Origin: Mesorhizobium sp. LSJC280B00
Lineage (GTDB): Bacteria > Pseudomonadota > Alphaproteobacteria > Rhizobiales > Rhizobiaceae
Direction: 5' to 3'
DNA length: 64,000 nucleotides
NCBI RefSeq assembly: GCF_000502835.1
Contig: NZ_AYVL01000003.1
Span: 1-64,000 of the forward strand
Below are positions 59,437 to 64,000 of the stretch, piece after piece (within the stretch, counting starts at the first letter, position 1; each line of letters begins with the position of its first letter). The notes below the pieces were generated by a model, which saw only the letters and a list, made by a program, of their open reading frames with translations, had not been told where the DNA came from and ran no database searches. A program made the translations under genes and the position numbers.

Positions 59437-60963
59437 TTGAGCGCATCACCGATTCATGACATTTTCGTCATCGGTGGCGGCATCAATGGCTGCGGCATCG
59501 CCCGCGATGCCGTTGGACGTGGCTTTTCGGTTTTTCTTGCCGAGATGAACGATCTGGCCAGCGGGACCTCTTCCGGCTCGACCAAACTGATCCACGGCGG
59601 CTTGCGCTATCTCGAATTCTACGAATTCCGTCTGGTGCGCGAAGCGCTGATGGAACGCGAGGTCCTGTGGAGGAACGCGCCGCACATCATCTGGCCGATG
59701 CGCTTCGTGCTGCCATACGCCAAGGGACTGCGTCCGGCCTGGCTGATCCGGCTCGGGCTTTTCCTCTACGACCATATTGGCGGGCGCAAATTGCTGCCGC
59801 CGACGAAAACGCTGGACATGGCCAAGGATCCGGCCGGCAAGCCGCTGAAGCCGCTGTTTCGAAAGGCGTTCGAATATTCGGACGGTTGGGTCAACGATGC
59901 CCGGCTGGTTGTGTTGAACGCCCGCGACGCTGCCGAGCGCGGCGCAACCATTCGAACCCGAACAAAGGTCGTCAGCGCACGCCGCGAAGGCAATCTCTGG
60001 ACGGTCAGGCTTGAAAATGTGCGGACCGGCGATACCGAGGAGGTCAAGGCGCGGCTGCTGGTCAATGCCGCCGGCCCGTGGGTCGATCAGGTGCTGTCGG
60101 CCACCGTCGGCTTGAACGACGTGCACAATGTCCGCCTCGTACAAGGCAGCCATATCGTCGTGGGCAAGAAATTCGACGACCCACGCGCCTATTTCTTTCA
60201 GAACAAGGACGGGCGCATCATTTTCGCCATCCCTTACGAGGACGAATTCACGCTCATCGGCACGACCGATCGTGACTATCCCGGCGATCCGCACAACGTC
60301 AGGATCAATGACGCCGAGATCGACTATCTCTGCGCTGCGGCAAGCGAATATTTCGCGCAGCCGGTCAAGCCGTCGGATATCGTCTGGACCTATTCCGCGG
60401 TGCGACCGCTCTACGACGATGGCGCCTCAAAGGCGCAGGAAGCCACCCGAGACTATGTGCTGAAGGCCGATGGAGGCGAGGGTGCCGCCCCGATCGTCAA
60501 CGCCTTTGGCGGCAAGATCACGACCTACCGCCGATTGTCGGAATCGATGCTCGAGAAGATCGAGGGTTTTCTCGGCAAGCGCGGCAAACCATGGACGGCA
60601 AACGCGCCGCTGCCCGGCGGTGACTTTCCCGTCACCGGCTTCGATGCCGAGGTGGCGAAACTGAAAACGGCGTACCCGTTCCTCGACGCCCGGCTGGCCC
60701 GCCGGTTGACCCGGCTTTACGGCACCCGCGCAAGGAAGCTGCTGGGCCTCGCCAAGTCGAACGTCGATCTTGGCCGTAACTTCGGCGCCGATCTCTACGA
60801 AGCCGAGGTGCGCTACCTCGTCGAAAACGAATGGGCGATGACTGCCGAGGATGTATTGTGGCGCCGGACCAAGCGCGGCCTGCGTCTCAGCCGTGAGCAG
60901 GCGGCAGTGCTCGACGAGTTCATGCGCGGAATAAGCCGGCAGCACGTAGCGGCTGCCGAATAG
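59437..60963 (+). CDS. glpD: Aerobic glycerol-3-phosphate dehydrogenase
   Basis: A 508-residue FAD flavoprotein of the DAO family that oxidises glycerol-3-phosphate to dihydroxyacetone phosphate and passes electrons to quinone at the inner membrane. The FAD-binding GGGINGCGIARDA near residue 12, STKLIHGGLRYLEFYEF, LVNAAGPWVDQV, and IGTTDRDY are typical. TTG at 59437 follows GAGGGAGG and is a good start. It begins the glycerol catabolism and uptake operon. Confidence 0.95.
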   Translation: MSASPIHDIFVIGGGINGCGIARDAVGRGFSVFLAEMNDLASGTSSGSTKLIHGGLRYLEFYEFRLVREALMEREVLWRNAPHIIWPMRFVLPYAKGLRPAWLIRLGLFLYDHIGGRKLLPPTKTLDMAKDPAGKPLKPLFRKAFEYSDGWVNDARLVVLNARDAAERGATIRTRTKVVSARREGNLWTVRLENVRTGDTEEVKARLLVNAAGPWVDQVLSATVGLNDVHNVRLVQGSHIVVGKKFDDPRAYFFQNKDGRIIFAIPYEDEFTLIGTTDRDYPGDPHNVRINDAEIDYLCAAASEYFAQPVKPSDIVWTYSAVRPLYDDGASKAQEATRDYVLKADGGEGAAPIVNAFGGKITTYRRLSESMLEKIEGFLGKRGKPWTANAPLPGGDFPVTGFDAEVAKLKTAYPFLDARLARRLTRLYGTRARKLLGLAKSNVDLGRNFGADLYEAEVRYLVENEWAMTAEDVLWRRTKRGLRLSREQAAVLDEFMRGISRQHVAAAE

Positions 60964-61002
60964 GAACGGCCGACTGATGCAGAAAGCCTGGGAGGAGGCA
61001 TC

Positions 61003-62082
61003 ATGCTTGAACTGAGAAACGTGACGAAGACGGTGGGTGCGGCGGAACATATCCGCGACGTCTCGCTGACGCTTCAGCACGGCTCGCTCAACGTCCTGCT
61101 CGGGCCGACGCTCTCCGGCAAGACCAGCCTGATGCGGCTGATGGCGGGCCTCGACGTGCCGACCTCGGGCTCGGTCTGGTTCGATGGCAAGGATGTCACC
61201 GGCATGCCGGTGCAAAAGCGCAACGTCGCCATGGTCTACCAGCAATTCATCAATTATCCGGCGATGACGGTCTACGAAAACATCGCCTCACCGCTGCGGG
61301 TGGCCGGCACGGATCAGGCAACGATCGACAGGGAGGTGCGCAATGCCGCCGCCCTTCTCAAACTAACGCCCTATCTCGACCGGACGCCTCTCAGTCTGTC
61401 GGGCGGCCAGCAGCAGCGCACCGCGCTGGCCCGCGCCATCGTCAAGAATGCCAGCCTCGTGCTGCTCGACGAGCCGCTCGCCAATCTCGACTATAAGCTG
61501 CGTGAAGAATTACGCGCGGAACTGCCGAAAGTCTTCGCGGCCGCCGGTACAATCTTTGTTTATGCCACGACCGAGCCGCACGAGGCCTTGCTGCTCGGCG
61601 GCAACACGGCAACGCTTTCCGAGGGCAGCATCACCCAGTTCGGGCCGACCATCGAAGTGTTCCGCAAACCGGTCGATCTGGTGACGGCGAGAACCTTCGC
61701 CGATCCGCCGCTCAACACCATCGTGCTTGCCAAGAAGGGCCTGGATTTCCTGCTCGAGGGCGGCGTGAAATTGCCGGTGCCGGCGGAACTCTTCGGCATC
61801 GCCGATGCGATCTATACGATCGGCTTCCAGCCGCATCATCTGTCCCTCGATCGGCCCAACGCCGCCGCAGTGCCGGTGCGCGCAAAGGTGACGATCACTG
61901 AGATCACCGGATCGGAAAGCTTCATCCATCTCGATTTTGCCGATGCGCGCTGGGTCATGCTGACCCACGGCATTCGCGACTTCGAGCCGGACGAGGAGGT
62001 CGAGGTGTTCATCGACCCGCGCCACATCATGGTCTTCGACGAGCACGGCCGCGCGATGGCCGCGCCGAAGCTGGCGGCTTAG
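61003..62082 (+). CDS. glpS: Glycerol ABC transporter, ATP-binding protein GlpS
   Basis: A 359-residue ATPase of the CUT1 (MalK-like) group. Walker A GPTLSGKTS, Q-loop VYQQFINYP, intact signature L132-SGGQ, and Walker B LVLLDEPLANLD are present. The H-loop, however, reads YATTEPHEAL: T190 stands where the switch histidine is expected. The C-terminal 120 residues form the regulatory OB-type domain. It works with GlpT, another ATPase. It starts 39 bases after glpD. Confidence 0.92.
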   Translation: MLELRNVTKTVGAAEHIRDVSLTLQHGSLNVLLGPTLSGKTSLMRLMAGLDVPTSGSVWFDGKDVTGMPVQKRNVAMVYQQFINYPAMTVYENIASPLRVAGTDQATIDREVRNAAALLKLTPYLDRTPLSLSGGQQQRTALARAIVKNASLVLLDEPLANLDYKLREELRAELPKVFAAAGTIFVYATTEPHEALLLGGNTATLSEGSITQFGPTIEVFRKPVDLVTARTFADPPLNTIVLAKKGLDFLLEGGVKLPVPAELFGIADAIYTIGFQPHHLSLDRPNAAAVPVRAKVTITEITGSESFIHLDFADARWVMLTHGIRDFEPDEEVEVFIDPRHIMVFDEHGRAMAAPKLAA

Positions 62083-62091
62083 GAGGAAGCG

Positions 62092-63159
62092 ATGGCGCGC
62101 ATCGATGTCAATCATATCCGCCACTCCTATCTGCAGAACCCGCGCACGGATGCCGATTTCGCGCTGAAGGAAGTGCACCACACGTTCGAGGATGGCGGCG
62201 CTTATGCGCTGCTCGGCCCATCCGGCTGCGGCAAGACCACGCTGCTCAACATCATTTCGGGATTGCTGCATCCCTCGCATGGCCAGCTGCTGTTCAACGG
62301 CAGGGACGTGACCAATCTGTCGACCCAAGAGCGCAACATTGCCCAGGTCTTCCAGTTCCCGGTGATCTACGACACGATGACCGTCTACGACAATCTGGCG
62401 TTCCCGCTGCGCAATCGCGGCGTGCCGGAGGCCGACGTCGACCGCAAGGTGCGCGAGACGCTGGAGATGACCGGGCTGGCCGATATGGCCAAACGAAAGG
62501 CGCGCGGACTGACCGCCGACCAGAAGCAGAAAATCTCGCTCGGACGCGGGCTGGTGCGCTCCGACGTCAATGCCATCCTGTTCGACGAGCCTTTGACCGT
62601 CATCGACCCGCATATGAAATGGGTGCTGCGCTCGCAGTTGAAGCAGCTTCACCGCCGCTTCGGCTACACCATGGTCTACGTCACGCACGACCAGACCGAG
62701 GCCTTGACCTTCGCCGACAGGGTGGTCGTCATGTATGACGGCGAAATCGTGCAGATCGGCACACCGGCGGAGCTGTTCGAGCGCCCGCGCCACACCTTTG
62801 TCGGCTATTTCATCGGCTCGCCCGGCATGAATGTCATGCCGGTGGCGATCGACGGCAAGACAGCCAAGCTGGGCTCGCAGCAGATCGAACTGCCGGGCGT
62901 GCCCAAGGCGGACGGCGGCGCCATCGAGCTCGGCATCCGTCCCGAATATGTGCGTCTGGGCAGCCAGGGCATGGCCGTCCGGGTCAGCAAGGTCGAGGAC
63001 GTCGGCCGCCACAAGGTGGTCCGTGCCAATCTCGAAGGACGCGAGATCGCCGCCGTCATCGGCGAGGACGAGACAGTTCCGGCTGATCCGAAGGTGCGGT
63101 TCGACCCGGCCGGCATCAACATCTATGCCGATTCCTGGCGCGTCGAGATGGGGGCCTGA
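62092..63159 (+). CDS. glpT: Glycerol ABC transporter, ATP-binding protein GlpT
   Basis: A 355-residue ATPase. Walker A GPSGCGKTT, Q-loop VFQFPVIYD, Walker B ILFDEPLTVID and the H-loop VTHDQTEA with H199 are intact, but the signature is L140-TADQ in place of LSGGQ. Together with GlpS this predicts a heterodimer. The OB-type C-terminal domain is present. It starts 9 bases after glpS; the permease gene follows at once. It must not be confused with the unrelated glycerol-3-phosphate antiporter GlpT of E. coli. Confidence 0.92.
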   Translation: MARIDVNHIRHSYLQNPRTDADFALKEVHHTFEDGGAYALLGPSGCGKTTLLNIISGLLHPSHGQLLFNGRDVTNLSTQERNIAQVFQFPVIYDTMTVYDNLAFPLRNRGVPEADVDRKVRETLEMTGLADMAKRKARGLTADQKQKISLGRGLVRSDVNAILFDEPLTVIDPHMKWVLRSQLKQLHRRFGYTMVYVTHDQTEALTFADRVVVMYDGEIVQIGTPAELFERPRHTFVGYFIGSPGMNVMPVAIDGKTAKLGSQQIELPGVPKADGGAIELGIRPEYVRLGSQGMAVRVSKVEDVGRHKVVRANLEGREIAAVIGEDETVPADPKVRFDPAGINIYADSWRVEMGA

Positions 63160-63160
63160 A

Positions 63161-64000
63161 GTGGAAAAGACCTGGAACAACAGAGCCTGGTTCCTGGTGC
63201 TGCCGGTGCTGCTGCTGGTGGCGTTCTCGGCGGTCATACCGCTGATGACGGTCGTCAATTATTCGGTGCAGGACACTTTCGGCAATAACGTCTTCTTCTG
63301 GGCCGGCACGGAATGGTTCGAGGAACTGCTTTCCTCCAGCCGCTTCTGGCAGGCGATGATCCGCAACCTTGTCTTCTCCTTCATCATCCTGGCGATCGAA
63401 GTGCCGCTCGGCATCTTCATTGCGCTCAATATGCCGAAGAAGGGTTGGGGCGTGCCTGTTTGCCTTGTTTTGATGGCGTTGCCGCTGCTGATCCCGTGGA
63501 ACGTCGTCGGCACCATCTGGCAGGTGTTCGGGCGCAACGACATTGGCCTGCTCGGCTATTACGTCAACGCGCTCGGCATCGACTATAATTATGTGCAAGA
63601 CCCATATGACGCCTGGGTCACGGTCATCATCATGGACGTCTGGCATTGGACCAGCCTCGTCGTTCTGCTCTGCTATGCCGGCCTGGTCTCGATCCCGGAT
63701 GCCTTTTATCAGGCAGCCAAGATCGACGGTGCCTCGCGCTGGGCGGTGTTCCGTTACATCCAGCTGCCGAAGATGAACCGCGTGCTGCTGATCGCCGTGC
63801 TGCTGCGCTTTATGGATAGCTTCATGATCTACACCGAACCGTTCGTGGTGACCGGCGGCGGACCCGGCAACTCGACGACCTTTCTTTCGATCGATCTCGT
63901 CAAGACTGCGCTCGGCCAGTTCGACCTCGGCCCGGCGGCGGCGATGTCGCTGGTCTACTTCCTTATCGTCCTGTTGTTGTCATGGGTGTTCTACACCGTG
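63161..64000 (+). CDS. glpP: Glycerol ABC transporter permease GlpP (partial, 3' end cut)
   Basis: 280 codons are visible before the right edge, with a GTG start immediately after glpT. Predicted helices begin at WFLVLPVLLLVAFSAVIPLMTVV. The MalF-like EAA loop is visible as DAFYQAAKIDGASRWAVFRYIQLP (residues about 181-204). It forms the membrane channel with a second permease, GlpQ, presumably next downstream along with the periplasmic binding protein GlpV. Confidence 0.88.
   Translation, partial: MEKTWNNRAWFLVLPVLLLVAFSAVIPLMTVVNYSVQDTFGNNVFFWAGTEWFEELLSSSRFWQAMIRNLVFSFIILAIEVPLGIFIALNMPKKGWGVPVCLVLMALPLLIPWNVVGTIWQVFGRNDIGLLGYYVNALGIDYNYVQDPYDAWVTVIIMDVWHWTSLVVLLCYAGLVSIPDAFYQAAKIDGASRWAVFRYIQLPKMNRVLLIAVLLRFMDSFMIYTEPFVVTGGGPGNSTTFLSIDLVKTALGQFDLGPAAAMSLVYFLIVLLLSWVFYTV

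Noticed and set aside
61510-63258. Minus-strand frame of 582 codons opposite glpS/glpT
   Set aside because: Antisense to two ABC ATPases with all motifs; composition is that of a shadow frame.

Overview
The window looks like a chromosomal segment from a GC-rich alphaproteobacterium of the order Hyphomicrobiales, most likely Mesorhizobium or a close relative. This rests on gene content and not on a database search: a giant GPR/RgsE-type polar-growth protein, CckA, a DksA with an altered zinc site, an Anbu proteasome cluster, a GlpSTP-type glycerol ABC transporter, LexA boxes of the GAAC-N7-GAAC alphaproteobacterial type, and palindromic intergenic elements of a kind I recall from Mesorhizobium. 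I see no rRNA, tRNA, CRISPR array, insertion sequence or prophage. Coding density is high, and both edges cut a gene: the GPR-like gene at the left and glpP at the right.

Layout. 1-5897 (-): GPR-like coiled-coil protein with a regular 94-residue higher-order repeat. 6-10.4 kb: HPt protein, [2Fe-2S] ferredoxin and its FAD-dependent reductase, an MFS exporter, a DUF922 protein. 10.5-12.2 kb: folP-folB-folK. 12.2-19 kb (mostly -): DUF924, a CPA2 antiporter, small secreted proteins, YcjF/YcjX, SixA. 19-24.5 kb: dksA, a FliO-like gene, cckA, deoD. 24.8-30.6 kb: urtABCDE urea transporter, with a strong sigma-54 promoter match and a perfect hairpin between urtA and urtB. 31-41 kb: mostly single genes, including uvrA and ssb, each with a LexA box, a ClpP paralogue and an ArsR-SRPBCC pair with a palindromic operator. 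41-50 kb: AraC regulator, gyrA, an overlooked 52-residue membrane protein, coaD, two cyclophilins, queA and tgt. 50-57 kb: GT39-like membrane protein, DUF4864, a stand-alone RAM domain, then ATP-grasp / alpha-E / transglutaminase / Anbu. 57-64 kb: PLP decarboxylase, then glpR-glpD-glpSTP.

How genes work together. Ferredoxin and its reductase form an electron-transfer pair. folPBK supplies folate. urtABCDE imports urea, probably under nitrogen control. uvrA and ssb belong to the SOS regulon. queA and tgt make queuosine-modified tRNA. glpR appears to control itself and glpD plus the transporter genes through TTTCGTTT-like sites. CckA (cell cycle) and the GPR-like protein (polar growth) both concern asymmetric growth.

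The points most worth a second look are: the two glycerol-transporter ATPases carry complementary defects, predicting one intact and one degenerate ATP site; the Tgt enzyme lacks three of four zinc ligands; the GPR-like protein has a strict 282-bp repeat; the Anbu cluster contains inverted heptamer arrays; and a 0.7-kb non-coding region upstream of uvrA can form nested hairpins.
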